From Lysobacterales bacterium (GTDB lineage: Bacteria; Pseudomonadota; Gammaproteobacteria; Nevskiales; Salinisphaeraceae): a stretch of DNA of 37,382 nt. Where the stretch lies: assembly GCA_002715985.1 (NCBI GenBank), contig PBAO01000019.1, positions 40,434 to 77,815 of the forward strand. The letters run 5' to 3'. The notes under the pieces were generated by a model. It was given only the letters and a program-made list of their open reading frames with translations. It was not told the DNA's origin and did not search any database. Positions 17,003 through 25,009 of the stretch are shown here, piece by piece; within the stretch, counting starts at the first letter, position 1, and the number at the start of each line of letters is the position of its first letter. The position numbers and the translations under genes were made by a program.

Positions 17003-17812
17003 CTAGCTCTCGGTGCCTGGATACCAATCCCGTCGCCGCACCTCGATGTCCGGATCCGCCCTGGTCACCCGCCGTTCGAAGTCGTCGATATCCTGCCCGC
17101 GATAGTGGTACGGGTAGACGATTGTCGGTTTGAAATCGAGCACCGCATCCGCGGCTTGTTCAGTGTCCATGGTGTAGGGCAGGTTCATGCAGACAAAGGC
17201 CAGGTCGATATTGTCGAGATTCCGCATCGCGGGCACGCCTTCGGTATCGCCAGAGATATAGACTCGCTTGTCGGCCAATGTCAGGACATAGCCATTGCCC
17301 CAGCCCTTCGGATGATGCGCGTCCGGCGAAGCCGGCAGGTTATACGCCGGAACCGCCTGGACAGGGATATCGTGCACGGTGGTTTGTGCGCCATTTTTGA
17401 GCACGATGTGCTGGGCCCCGATGTTCTCTTTCATCTTTTCGTTAACCGCTTCGGGCATCACGACAACGGCGTGGCGTGTCTCGAGCGCGGCCAGGGTGTC
17501 GGGGGCGAAATGATCCTGATGGGCGTGGGTAATGAGGATAACGTCGGGCGCAGGCAGGCCGGCGTAGCGGGCGGGATCTCCGACCGGATCGACATAGAGG
17601 GTATGGCCGTTCCAGGTCGCGACGAAGCTGGCATGCTCGATGACCTGCAGGCGCAGCGGGCCAGCGCCGGTCTCGAGTGCCACGGGGCCGATGGCAGCGT
17701 CTTGGTCCTCTTTGGCGATCGCGCTCGTGGCGAAACCGAGCCACAACAACACGCCCAGAACGAAACGAACCCGGCGCATGGGCCCGGTGATGCGACGTGC
17801 AGCGTTGAACAT
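17003..17812 (-). CDS. Exported MBL-fold metallohydrolase (UlaG-like)
   Basis: A 269-residue metallo-beta-lactamase-fold protein with an N-terminal signal peptide: Arg-rich start, hydrophobic 18-30, likely cleavage after AIA at residue 33. The zinc motif H-A-H-Q-D-H is at 96-101. Further probable ligands are the Asp in YISGDTEG and the His in VYPYHYRG. The layout is that of UlaG-like / beta-lactamase superfamily III hydrolases (L-ascorbate-6-phosphate lactonase, NAPE-phospholipase-D relatives), most of which are cytoplasmic. Export to the periplasm points to an extracytoplasmic substrate, possibly a lactone or phosphodiester. AGAGGG lies about 8 bases before the ATG. The substrate is unknown. 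Confidence 0.88.
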   Translation of the reverse strand: MFNAARRITGPMRRVRFVLGVLLWLGFATSAIAKEDQDAAIGPVALETGAGPLRLQVIEHASFVATWNGHTLYVDPVGDPARYAGLPAPDVILITHAHQDHFAPDTLAALETRHAVVVMPEAVNEKMKENIGAQHIVLKNGAQTTVHDIPVQAVPAYNLPASPDAHHPKGWGNGYVLTLADKRVYISGDTEGVPAMRNLDNIDLAFVCMNLPYTMDTEQAADAVLDFKPTIVYPYHYRGQDIDDFERRVTRADPDIEVRRRDWYPGTES

Positions 17813-17948
17813 GACGGTGCCCTCTTTTCGAGTACGGCGGGCCGTTGTTGGCCCGCATCCGATGTACTCGACAATCGCCTATTCAGGGGCGACCGGGCAA
17901 CTATCCCTTGGTGGATGGGCAGCGTCGCGTGCCTGTTTTAACCCGGAT

Positions 17949-18866
17949 TCAACGGCTGGGCGCGGCGATGTATTGATGCCAGGGGTGATTCTCCTCGAAA
18001 CCCAGCGCCTCGCGAATCTTGCGATTGGAATACAGGGCTTCGTGCTCACCGAGTTCGCGCCGGATTTCGACGTCCGGATAGAAGCGCTCGATGAGCTCGG
18101 CGTTGGTCAGATGAACCGAGTTGTGATCATTGCCCGCGTTGAAGACATCGTAGCCGCGGCCATTGGTCTTCAGGCACAGATCAACGATCTGGCCGAGATC
18201 CCGAGCATCGATATAACAGAAGACGTTACGCCGACGCACGTCCGGGGCCTCGAAGAAGTGCGGAAAGTCGGTGGCGTATTCGTGGGGCTCGATGACGTTG
18301 CCGATCCGCAGGCCGTAGATATCGAAACCGGTGCGCTTGGCAAACGCACGTGCCGTGGCCTCATTACACACCTTGGACATCGCATAGCTATCGGTCGGCT
18401 CGGTGGGATGGTCTTCTTCGACCGGCAGGAACTGTGGTTTGACCTCGCCGTCGGCAAAGCAGATGCCGTAGGTCGTTTCCGACGACGCAAAGACGATGTT
18501 GTCGATGCCGAACTTCGTGGCCGCGTTGAGTACGTTGTAGGTACCCAACGTATTGATGCGGTATGTCTCGGCGTCGGTGGTGATGAAATTGCGCGGCATC
18601 GCGGCGAAATGCACCACGGCATCGAAGCCGCGCGGCGCGCCCTCGCCCCGGTCGAGCTCGCCCATGTTGGCGTAGCTCGACAATACGTCGAACATCTGGC
18701 CGGGATCGGTGATATCGGCAAGGTAATTATCGACCCGTGGCTCATCCAGCGGCCGCTGGTCGACGTTGACCACGTGATGCCCCTGATCGAGCAGATAGGC
18801 CACCACGTGGCGGCCGGCCTTGCCCGAGCCGCCGGTGAACAGGATACGCAATGGTTTTGTCGACAT
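17949..18866 (-). CDS. NAD-dependent epimerase/dehydratase family protein (extended SDR)
   Basis: A 305-residue Rossmann-fold enzyme. The nucleotide motif TGGSGKAG is at residues 11-18, the catalytic S-S at 128-129, and Tyr161/Lys165 form the Y-x-x-x-K pair (DSYAMSKVCNE). Such proteins act on nucleotide sugars, uronates or related polyols; the UDP-glucose epimerase versus uronate-dehydrogenase type cannot be decided here. The frame is open to 19046, but GAGGACGG seven bases before the ATG at 18866 and the conserved MSTKPLRILFTGG opening define the start. It is the first gene of the nine-gene minus-strand run and diverges from the VanZ-family gene across 152 bases. Confidence 0.9.
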   Translation of the reverse strand: MSTKPLRILFTGGSGKAGRHVVAYLLDQGHHVVNVDQRPLDEPRVDNYLADITDPGQMFDVLSSYANMGELDRGEGAPRGFDAVVHFAAMPRNFITTDAETYRINTLGTYNVLNAATKFGIDNIVFASSETTYGICFADGEVKPQFLPVEEDHPTEPTDSYAMSKVCNEATARAFAKRTGFDIYGLRIGNVIEPHEYATDFPHFFEAPDVRRRNVFCYIDARDLGQIVDLCLKTNGRGYDVFNAGNDHNSVHLTNAELIERFYPDVEIRRELGEHEALYSNRKIREALGFEENHPWHQYIAAPSR

Positions 18867-19018
18867 ATGCCGTCCTCGATTGATCAACACGCTAATCTGC
18901 CATCGTTGGGCCAGGCGGTGCGCAATAAACCGCCGGCCCGGCGCGCCATACACGCCGGCTCTGGCATGAATTGTCCATCCAGAGCCACGATGAACCTCGA
19001 TATCTCCAGGATAGCCGC

Positions 19019-20161
19019 ATGACACAGCGCTACGTCTGGCTGGCACTGATGACCGCCGGCTTCATCGTGTACGGTTCGCTGGCGCCGTTCCACTGGTATC
19101 CCGGGGCCAGTGACCAGCCGATACGCTATCTGCTCGGGCACTGGAATCGGCCGACCCAGCCACTGCCCGGTCTGCTCGGCAATATCGCGTTATATCTGCC
19201 TCTGGGGCTGTTTATCTCACTGGCTCTGGCCCAGCGCGCTCGGTGGGTACGCTGGCTCGTGATCCCGGCCTTGGCGAGCAGCTTGCTGTGCCTGGGTATC
19301 GAACTGATACAAGTCTATGACTGGGGCCGGAAAGCCACGTTGACCGACGTGTACTGCAACGTGGCCGGCACGCTCGCCGGCGCCATGCTCGCCGATCGGA
19401 TGCCGCGCTGCGTTCGTCATCCAACGGGCACGCTGGAGCCCCCGCTGGTCCTGATTCTATTGCTCGCGTTTCTGGTCACCGAACTGTATCCCTTCGCCCC
19501 GACGCTGCATGCCCACTTTTATACCGAAGCATTGGTCGGCCTGTTCACGGACTTCAACCTGCCTGTGCTGGCGCTCGTGCACTGCGCGTTGCTATGGCTG
19601 GTCGCCGCGAATCTTCTCAGGCATCTGTTCGGCCCCCGCCACGGATATGTCGGATGGGCGATGCTTGCCCTGGCCGTATTTGTCGGCCAGGTGATCGTGC
19701 CTGCCCATCCGCTGCTGTTCGTCGAATGGGTCAGCGTGGCCGCGGTCGCCCTCGTACTGCCTGTGATCGCGTCCTTGGGGCAGGCTTGCAGCGTCCGATT
19801 CTCATTCGCGGCCCTGGTGATCGGTCAAGGGGGGCTCATCCTGGCACACACCGCGAGCACCTCCGACCTGGCGTTTGCCGAGTTCGACGGCCAGTCCTGG
19901 ATCGATATCTCGTCGCACGGGATCGCTGCGTTCTATCTCGTCGGCGCCACGGTCTGGACGTTGTATCAAACAGGCAGGCCGGCCCTGCGGGCCGGACTCG
20001 TCGTCGCGCTCATCTTCGGCCTGATCGCGCTGGCGGCGGCCTGGCTCGATCAGGGCGATATCAACTTCATGCCCTCGGCGCTCGCACTGATCGCCGCGGG
20101 CGTTCTGGCTCTGAGTACGCGACGGCCTCAATCCGACAATGCCGCGGGCATCGGCGCATAG
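19019..20161 (+). CDS. VanZ-family integral membrane protein
   Basis: A 380-residue membrane protein with about ten hydrophobic segments. The N-terminal 130 residues hold the VanZ-like pattern: a first helix and SLAPFHWYP, NIALYLPLGLFISL, LGIELIQVYDWGRKATLTDV and NVAGTLAGA. The C-terminal two thirds are further membrane helices without a recognised domain. VanZ proteins are linked to low-level teicoplanin resistance in Gram-positives, but in proteobacteria their role is unknown and often lies in envelope or exopolysaccharide regions. AGGA lies eight bases before the ATG. Its 3' end overlaps the opposite-strand MFS gene by 34 bases. Confidence 0.88.
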   Translation: MTQRYVWLALMTAGFIVYGSLAPFHWYPGASDQPIRYLLGHWNRPTQPLPGLLGNIALYLPLGLFISLALAQRARWVRWLVIPALASSLLCLGIELIQVYDWGRKATLTDVYCNVAGTLAGAMLADRMPRCVRHPTGTLEPPLVLILLLAFLVTELYPFAPTLHAHFYTEALVGLFTDFNLPVLALVHCALLWLVAANLLRHLFGPRHGYVGWAMLALAVFVGQVIVPAHPLLFVEWVSVAAVALVLPVIASLGQACSVRFSFAALVIGQGGLILAHTASTSDLAFAEFDGQSWIDISSHGIAAFYLVGATVWTLYQTGRPALRAGLVVALIFGLIALAAAWLDQGDINFMPSALALIAAGVLALSTRRPQSDNAAGIGA

Positions 20162-21366
20162 CGCAGCAGCGCGAGATAGGCCAATACCGCGCCGCCGGCC
20201 GCGCCGACCATGACCATGGCCATCGCCTGGGCATCACCGCCGGCATACCCCACGGCCCAGGTCGCGATCGCGCCCATGGCGAACTGGAACACACCGAACA
20301 GGGCCGAGGCTGCCCCGGCGGCGTCCGGGGCCAGATCCAGCAGGCCGGCCACGGTGTTGGCACCGGCCACGCCGACGGTCGACAACAAAAAGAACAACGG
20401 AATCGCCACGCCCCAGAAGCCGCCGAACCCGGTGAACGTGGTCGCGATCAACACCACCGCACAGGCCAGCGTGTTGCCCACGGCCACGCCCAGCAGCGTG
20501 CGATAGCCGAACCGCTCGACGATGCGCCCATTGGTGAACGTGCCGATCAGCATGGACACGATATTGGCCGAGAAATAGAACCCGAACAGCGACTGGTCGA
20601 CCCCGAACTGGTTGATATAGATGAACGAACTGGCCGCCACATAGGAAAACAGCGCGCCGAACATCAACGATCCACAGATCAGGTACAGAGCCACCGGCAA
20701 ACGCGTGACCAGCGACAGATAGCCGATGTATTGCCGGGCGAGCGTGCGATCGCGCACCCGGCGATGCTGCGGGTGGGATTCCGACAAGAAAACCGCCAGC
20801 ACCGTCACCGCCACCAGCGAATAGATCACCAGCATCCAGAAGATGAGCTGCCATTCGCCGATGAACAGAATCAGGCTGCCGATCATGGGCGCCAGAAGCG
20901 GTGCCGCCCCCATGACCATCACCACGAAGGACATCACGCTGGCTGCCTTGGCCCCCTGAAACCGGTCCCGAACGATGGCACGTGCCATGACCGGCCCGGC
21001 GGCGGCGCCAAAGCCCTGAACCAGGCGTGCCACGATCAGCATTTCCACCGAAGTCGATAGCGCACAGGCGATGCTGGCGCCCAGATACAGGAACAGCCCG
21101 AAGAACAGGATCGGGCGTCGACCGTGGCGGTCCGAGATCGGCCCGTAAAGCAGCTGGCCGAAGCCCAGCCCCACGAAGAAAAGGCTCAGGGAGTACTGCA
21201 CCACGGCATCGGCCACACCGAACTGATCGGCCAGCGTGGGCATGGCGGGCAGATAGGTATCGATCGACAGAGGGGCCACTGCGGTCAGAAGGCCCAGCAC
21301 GCAGACCATCAGCACGTGCTCGCCACGCGTCTGTCCGCCGCTCGTATCGCGCGCGACATCGGACAT
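20128..21366 (-). CDS. Bcr/CflA family drug-efflux MFS transporter
   Basis: A 412-residue, twelve-helix proton antiporter of the Bcr/CflA subfamily (bicyclomycin, chloramphenicol or sulfonamide efflux). Helix 1 carries TAVAPLSIDTYLPAMPTLA, the classic subfamily signature. Motif A is GPISDRHGRRP (about 75-85), and RLVQGFGAAAGPVMARAIVR follows. GGAG lies eight bases before the ATG. It starts only 50 bases downstream of the mdcH stop codon on the same strand, so it might be co-transcribed with the malonate decarboxylase operon, although nothing known links this subfamily to malonate. It overlaps the VanZ-family gene tail to tail by 34 bases. Confidence 0.92.
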   Translation of the reverse strand: MSDVARDTSGGQTRGEHVLMVCVLGLLTAVAPLSIDTYLPAMPTLADQFGVADAVVQYSLSLFFVGLGFGQLLYGPISDRHGRRPILFFGLFLYLGASIACALSTSVEMLIVARLVQGFGAAAGPVMARAIVRDRFQGAKAASVMSFVVMVMGAAPLLAPMIGSLILFIGEWQLIFWMLVIYSLVAVTVLAVFLSESHPQHRRVRDRTLARQYIGYLSLVTRLPVALYLICGSLMFGALFSYVAASSFIYINQFGVDQSLFGFYFSANIVSMLIGTFTNGRIVERFGYRTLLGVAVGNTLACAVVLIATTFTGFGGFWGVAIPLFFLLSTVGVAGANTVAGLLDLAPDAAGAASALFGVFQFAMGAIATWAVGYAGGDAQAMAMVMVGAAGGAVLAYLALLRYAPMPAALSD

Positions 21367-21416
21367 CGTATTCTCCGTCAGATCAAGACAGACCGCAGGC
21401 TGCGATCCGTGGGGCG

Positions 21417-22352
21417 CTATCGGCCGGGCTGTTGCGCGGCGCGCCGTATCAAGGCCGGCGTATTATGCCAGCCGGTGCGTTCTACAGCGATTGCCTCCCC
21501 GGCGGCCTCACGCGGGTGCAGGCCGGTCAGCGTGGCGCCCGGCGGCATTTCGATTGCGAGTGTATAGCCCGATTCCTGAACGATACGCGCGGTTTGTGCC
21601 CAATAAACCGTGCGCGCCATGTTGTAGACCAGATCATCGCCGACGACATTGCCCTGCCAGAGCCGCCGTCGGGCGTTGGCCGAGAAATACGCGCAGCGCG
21701 GCGCTTGCCACGATACGCCTGCCGCAACCTCGGCCAGCCGCGCCGCCGGCATGTCGAGCAGCGCACAGTGCGAGGGCACGGCCACGTCCAGGCGTCGGGC
21801 GGCCCGCGCGCCTGCATCGTTGGCGCGAGACGCCAGCGCGTCCAGAGCCTCGTCGGCGCCGGCCACCACGATCTGTTGATCGGCGTTCACGTTGGCGATG
21901 TGAACGGCATGGCCTTGAGCTTGCGCCCGCTCGATCAACCCAGCGACCCGGTTTTCGCCCAGACCCAGGATCGCGAGCATGCCGTAGCCGGCCGGATAAG
22001 CCTGGCCCATCAGCGCACCGCGCTTGGCCACCAGCCCCAGTGCGGCTTCGAAGTCGATCGCGCCGGCCACGACGGCCGCCGGCCAGGCCCCGATCGACAG
22101 CCCCAGCACGGCATCCGGCGGGCCTGCGTGTTCACTCAGGTGCCGCGCGGCGGCCACGCCCATCACCGTGAGCGCGATCTGTACATTGTCGGTGGTGGCC
22201 AGTGCCCTGGCCGTATCCAGCGTCGTGATACGCGCCGATAACACGTCTTCGGCGGCCTCGACCGTCTCGCGCACGGCCGCGGAATCCGGCAGATCGGCCA
22301 GCATGCCGGCGCGCTGCGCGCCCTGGCCCGGGAACGTGAAGACCGTGCTCAT
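21417..22352 (-). CDS. mdcH: Malonate decarboxylase subunit epsilon: malonyl-CoA:ACP transacylase MdcH
   Basis: A 311-residue acyltransferase that loads a malonyl group from malonyl-CoA onto the MdcC carrier protein to prime the decarboxylation cycle. It has the FabD-like opening TVFTFPGQGAQRAGML, the nucleophile elbow GLSIG with Ser86, and a probable catalytic His in VAVPSHCALL. It is the last mdc gene. Its ATG overlaps the mdcG stop codon as ATGA (4 bases), which indicates translational coupling. A GTG four codons upstream is less likely. Followed after 50 bases by the Bcr/CflA transporter gene. Confidence 0.93.
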   Translation of the reverse strand: MSTVFTFPGQGAQRAGMLADLPDSAAVRETVEAAEDVLSARITTLDTARALATTDNVQIALTVMGVAAARHLSEHAGPPDAVLGLSIGAWPAAVVAGAIDFEAALGLVAKRGALMGQAYPAGYGMLAILGLGENRVAGLIERAQAQGHAVHIANVNADQQIVVAGADEALDALASRANDAGARAARRLDVAVPSHCALLDMPAARLAEVAAGVSWQAPRCAYFSANARRRLWQGNVVGDDLVYNMARTVYWAQTARIVQESGYTLAIEMPPGATLTGLHPREAAGEAIAVERTGWHNTPALIRRAAQQPGR

Positions 22353-23041
22353 GGGCCCTGCCACGGATCAGGCGATAGATACGGGCCGGTATCGCTTTTG
22401 ATCATGACGCGCGCGCCCACGCCCAGCCAATCGGCCAGAGCCACGCCGCCGGCCGGGGTTTCCAGCTGGATATCGCAGCGCACGCCGTGGGCCTCACGAC
22501 AGCCGCGCGCCGCCGCGGCCAGCGTTTCCAGATGCCGATCATCGCGCTCGGGCATGCACACCACGATATCGATATCCGAGGCGGCATGCGCGACGGCAGC
22601 CCCGGTGGCCAGCTCATAGCCCAGCGCGCCGGTCACACCCCAGGTCGATGACGAGCCGGCAAGTTCGTCGCAGAGACTAAACAGCGCTGTGATCGCCGCG
22701 AGGCTCGCACATCGGTCGGCCGCTACAACGTCTTCTTCCAGAACGATGGCCTCGGGTGCCAAGCGGCGCGTGAGCGCGGCGCTATCAACGCGCGTGGCAC
22801 AGCGCTCGCGCTTGGTTACGCCGCGAATGCCGATCGGCAGCGATGCCGCGTCGCGCGGCGCGCGGCGGATCACCGCCGGCGCGCCGTCGGCGATGATCTG
22901 GCGGGCCCAGTCCGGCACGTCGGCTGGCAAGGCAGCGACCTCGAACCAGACCAGGTCATGCGGGCAAGCGATAGCCGCACGCGTATTCGACGCGCTGTAG
23001 TCGAACGCGCGGGGGGCTGCGATCGCGCAGTCGGCCGTCAT
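22349..23041 (-). CDS. mdcG: Malonate decarboxylase holo-ACP synthase MdcG
   Basis: A 230-residue nucleotidyltransferase that attaches the 2'-(5''-triphosphoribosyl)-3'-dephospho-CoA prosthetic group, made by MdcB, to Ser25 of MdcC. The active-site pair of aspartates is in ASDIDIVVCM, preceded by GYELATG as in other MdcG/CitX-like transferases. The ATG follows the mdcE stop codon with no gap (TAG then ATG), and its own stop overlaps mdcH by 4 bases. Confidence 0.92.
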   Translation of the reverse strand: MTADCAIAAPRAFDYSASNTRAAIACPHDLVWFEVAALPADVPDWARQIIADGAPAVIRRAPRDAASLPIGIRGVTKRERCATRVDSAALTRRLAPEAIVLEEDVVAADRCASLAAITALFSLCDELAGSSSTWGVTGALGYELATGAAVAHAASDIDIVVCMPERDDRHLETLAAAARGCREAHGVRCDIQLETPAGGVALADWLGVGARVMIKSDTGPYLSPDPWQGP

Positions 23042-23851
23042 CTACCCGGCCCACACCTCGGCCAGGCGTTGACGTACCGCGGCGGTGGCTGTCCGTTCGC
23101 CCTGCCCGATACGCGCCGACAGATCACGCGTGTCGCCGATATCAGCCACGGCATCGGCCAGTGCCTGGCGAACCCGCTCGACCGCCTTGGCATCATCGCT
23201 TGCCGTCGGCGCGATATCCAGCCGTGCGTGCAACAGGCCCAGCCGCTCGTAGCTGTCGATGTCATAGGCCATGGGCGTGATCTCGCGGGCCAACTGTTCC
23301 ACGCCTTCCACACTGCGCTGGGTGATACGGGCCGCGGCCTGTTTGCCCATTGCATGCACCTGCACGCCCTCGCCCGACAAGGCCACGAGCCGATTGGCCT
23401 GGTAACCGTGAGCCAGAAACCCGCCGGACATGGCCTTGCCGGCGATGAGCGTGACCACCGGATGCCCGGCACGCCGGGCACGAATAGTGCCTTCGGCGGC
23501 CGCGGCCAGGGCCTGATGGAGGCCATAAGCCTCTTCGGTACGGCCATAGGCCTGGCTCGGCACATCGACAACAGCCACGATTACGCGCTTGTGGGCAGCG
23601 CTCTCATCGGCTTCGACGGCATCGTGCAATGCCCGTGCCAGCGCCCAGCCTTCTGCCAGGCCGACCTCGCCGGCCCGTGCCCGCGGGAAACGCGCCTGGC
23701 TATCGGGCACGACAGCGATATAACGCGCGGCTCGATGGCCCAGTTCGGCGTCGATGACACGCACGCTGGCCGGGTAACCGGCCAACGGTTCGGCATGGTC
23801 GGTCAGTGCGGCCAGCCAGGCCGCGCCATAAGAGTCGTTGTGGGTACTCAT
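23042..23851 (-). CDS. mdcE: Malonate decarboxylase gamma subunit MdcE
   Basis: A 269-residue subunit that with MdcD forms the acetyl-S-ACP:malonate / malonyl-S-ACP decarboxylase part of the biotin-independent enzyme. It has a carboxyltransferase/crotonase fold, seen in the glycine-rich oxyanion region VVTLIAGKAMSGGFLAHGYQ and the earlier VIVAVVDVPSQAYGRTEEAY. The length is normal for the family. Its ATG overlaps the mdcD stop codon by 4 bases (ATGA), so the two partner subunits are translationally coupled. Confidence 0.93.
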   Translation of the reverse strand: MSTHNDSYGAAWLAALTDHAEPLAGYPASVRVIDAELGHRAARYIAVVPDSQARFPRARAGEVGLAEGWALARALHDAVEADESAAHKRVIVAVVDVPSQAYGRTEEAYGLHQALAAAAEGTIRARRAGHPVVTLIAGKAMSGGFLAHGYQANRLVALSGEGVQVHAMGKQAAARITQRSVEGVEQLAREITPMAYDIDSYERLGLLHARLDIAPTASDDAKAVERVRQALADAVADIGDTRDLSARIGQGERTATAAVRQRLAEVWAG

Positions 23852-24705
23852 GCAGCACCCGTCGTTTGAGCGAACGCATCGCGCGTCGTTCGCGCCGTGG
23901 CTCGTTCGGTGGGGGCCACGGTTTCCAGCAGCGCTTCGAAACGGGCGATATCGGTCGTGCGGGCCAGTGGCTTCGGCGATGCCGTGACGTGCCGGGCCAG
24001 CAGGTCCCGAATCGCGGCCACGTCGTCACCCACGAGAGCCTCGGCCAGACCGGTGGCCACGCGCTGTTCGCCGCCCAGCAGCGACCAGATCATCGGCCGG
24101 TCGCGACTGTCGAATTCATCGACCCCGGCTTCCTGTTCAATCACCTGTGGTCCGTTCAAACCAAGACGTGCCTCGCGAGTGACGATCAGCTCCGAACAGA
24201 GCCCGGCCGCGATCGACATGCCACCGAAACAGCCCACCGGGCCGGTGATCACGCCGATGACCGGGCCGTGCTCGCGCAGGGCCACGATCATGTCGTGGAT
24301 CTCGGCGATGGCCGCCAGACCACAGTTGGCCTCCTGCAGGCGCACGCCACCGGTTTCCAGCAGGAGAATCGGCACCACCGGATCCCCGTTTTCGGCATCC
24401 GCCAGCGCACAGGCGAGCGCGCCCGCGATCTTGGCGCCGCCGACCTCGCCCATCGAGCCGCCCTGAAATGCGGGCTCGACGGCCGCGATGACCACCTTCG
24501 TATCGCCCAACGTTCCGCGCATGATGACCACGCCATCATCCGACTGAGTGACGATATTCTGCTTGGGCAGCCACGGCGAGGTCAGCCGCTCGAAGGGGCC
24601 CAGCAGCTCCCGCTGATCGGCATCGTCCAGCAGATGCTGGCAACGCGAGCGTGCGGGCAGTTCGACAAAGCTCTGGCGTTGTAGCAGTGCCGCGACATCA
24701 GTCAT
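23848..24705 (-). CDS. mdcD: Malonate decarboxylase beta subunit MdcD
   Basis: A 285-residue carboxyltransferase-fold subunit that decarboxylates malonyl-ACP together with MdcE. Recognisable blocks are AFQGGSMGEVGGAKIAGAL, PVVPILLLETGGVRLQEANC and GPVGCFGGMSIAAGL. The last two are the glycine-rich oxyanion-stabilising segments of the family. The frame extends upstream to 24822, but that part overlaps mdcC and is not conserved. GGAGG six bases before the ATG at 24705 fixes the start. It overlaps mdcC by 8 bases and mdcE by 4. Confidence 0.94.
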   Translation of the reverse strand: MTDVAALLQRQSFVELPARSRCQHLLDDADQRELLGPFERLTSPWLPKQNIVTQSDDGVVIMRGTLGDTKVVIAAVEPAFQGGSMGEVGGAKIAGALACALADAENGDPVVPILLLETGGVRLQEANCGLAAIAEIHDMIVALREHGPVIGVITGPVGCFGGMSIAAGLCSELIVTREARLGLNGPQVIEQEAGVDEFDSRDRPMIWSLLGGEQRVATGLAEALVGDDVAAIRDLLARHVTASPKPLARTTDIARFEALLETVAPTERATARTTRDAFAQTTGAA

Positions 24706-25009
24706 GGCGGGCCTCCGGGCTCGTCTGTTCCATGGCCTGGGCAATGCGCAGGCGCACCACGGCCGGCGTGGCGCCAAAGTCGTTGATCTCGACCTTGAGC
24801 GCGGGCAGGCCATCATCGGCAAAGATACGATCGATCACGGCTCTCCAGATCTCGTCCACGCCGTCGACCGACGTGGCGATGGCCACGGTCGTCCGGCCGG
24901 AGTCACCCGGCTCGAGTAGCACTTCCAGATCCCCGGAGCCGACGACGCCGGCCAGCGCGCGACGGGCTGCCGGCGGGCCGGCCGGGTAATCAAACGATAG
25001 CGTCTGCAT
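24698..25009 (-). CDS. mdcC: Malonate decarboxylase acyl carrier protein (delta subunit) MdcC
   Basis: A 103-residue specialised acyl carrier protein. Ser25 in VVGSGDLEVLLEP is the site where the phosphoribosyl-dephospho-CoA arm is attached, at the same position as in Klebsiella MdcC. The carrier alternates between acetyl- and malonyl-thioester during catalysis. The rest of the protein (VAIATSVDGVDEIWRAVIDR, KVEINDFGATPAVVRLR) matches the family. It overlaps mdcB by 20 bases upstream and mdcD by 8 bases downstream. Confidence 0.95.
   Translation of the reverse strand: MQTLSFDYPAGPPAARRALAGVVGSGDLEVLLEPGDSGRTTVAIATSVDGVDEIWRAVIDRIFADDGLPALKVEINDFGATPAVVRLRIAQAMEQTSPEARHD

Noticed and set aside
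19594-21060. A 488-codon plus-strand open frame running from the VanZ-family gene into the Bcr/CflA gene
   Set aside because: Arg/Gly/His-rich low-complexity translation, overlapping two genes with clear membrane-protein signatures; no motif recognised.
21027-22241. A 404-codon plus-strand open frame opposite mdcH and the efflux gene
   Set aside because: Shadow of two well-supported genes; arginine-rich with no domain.
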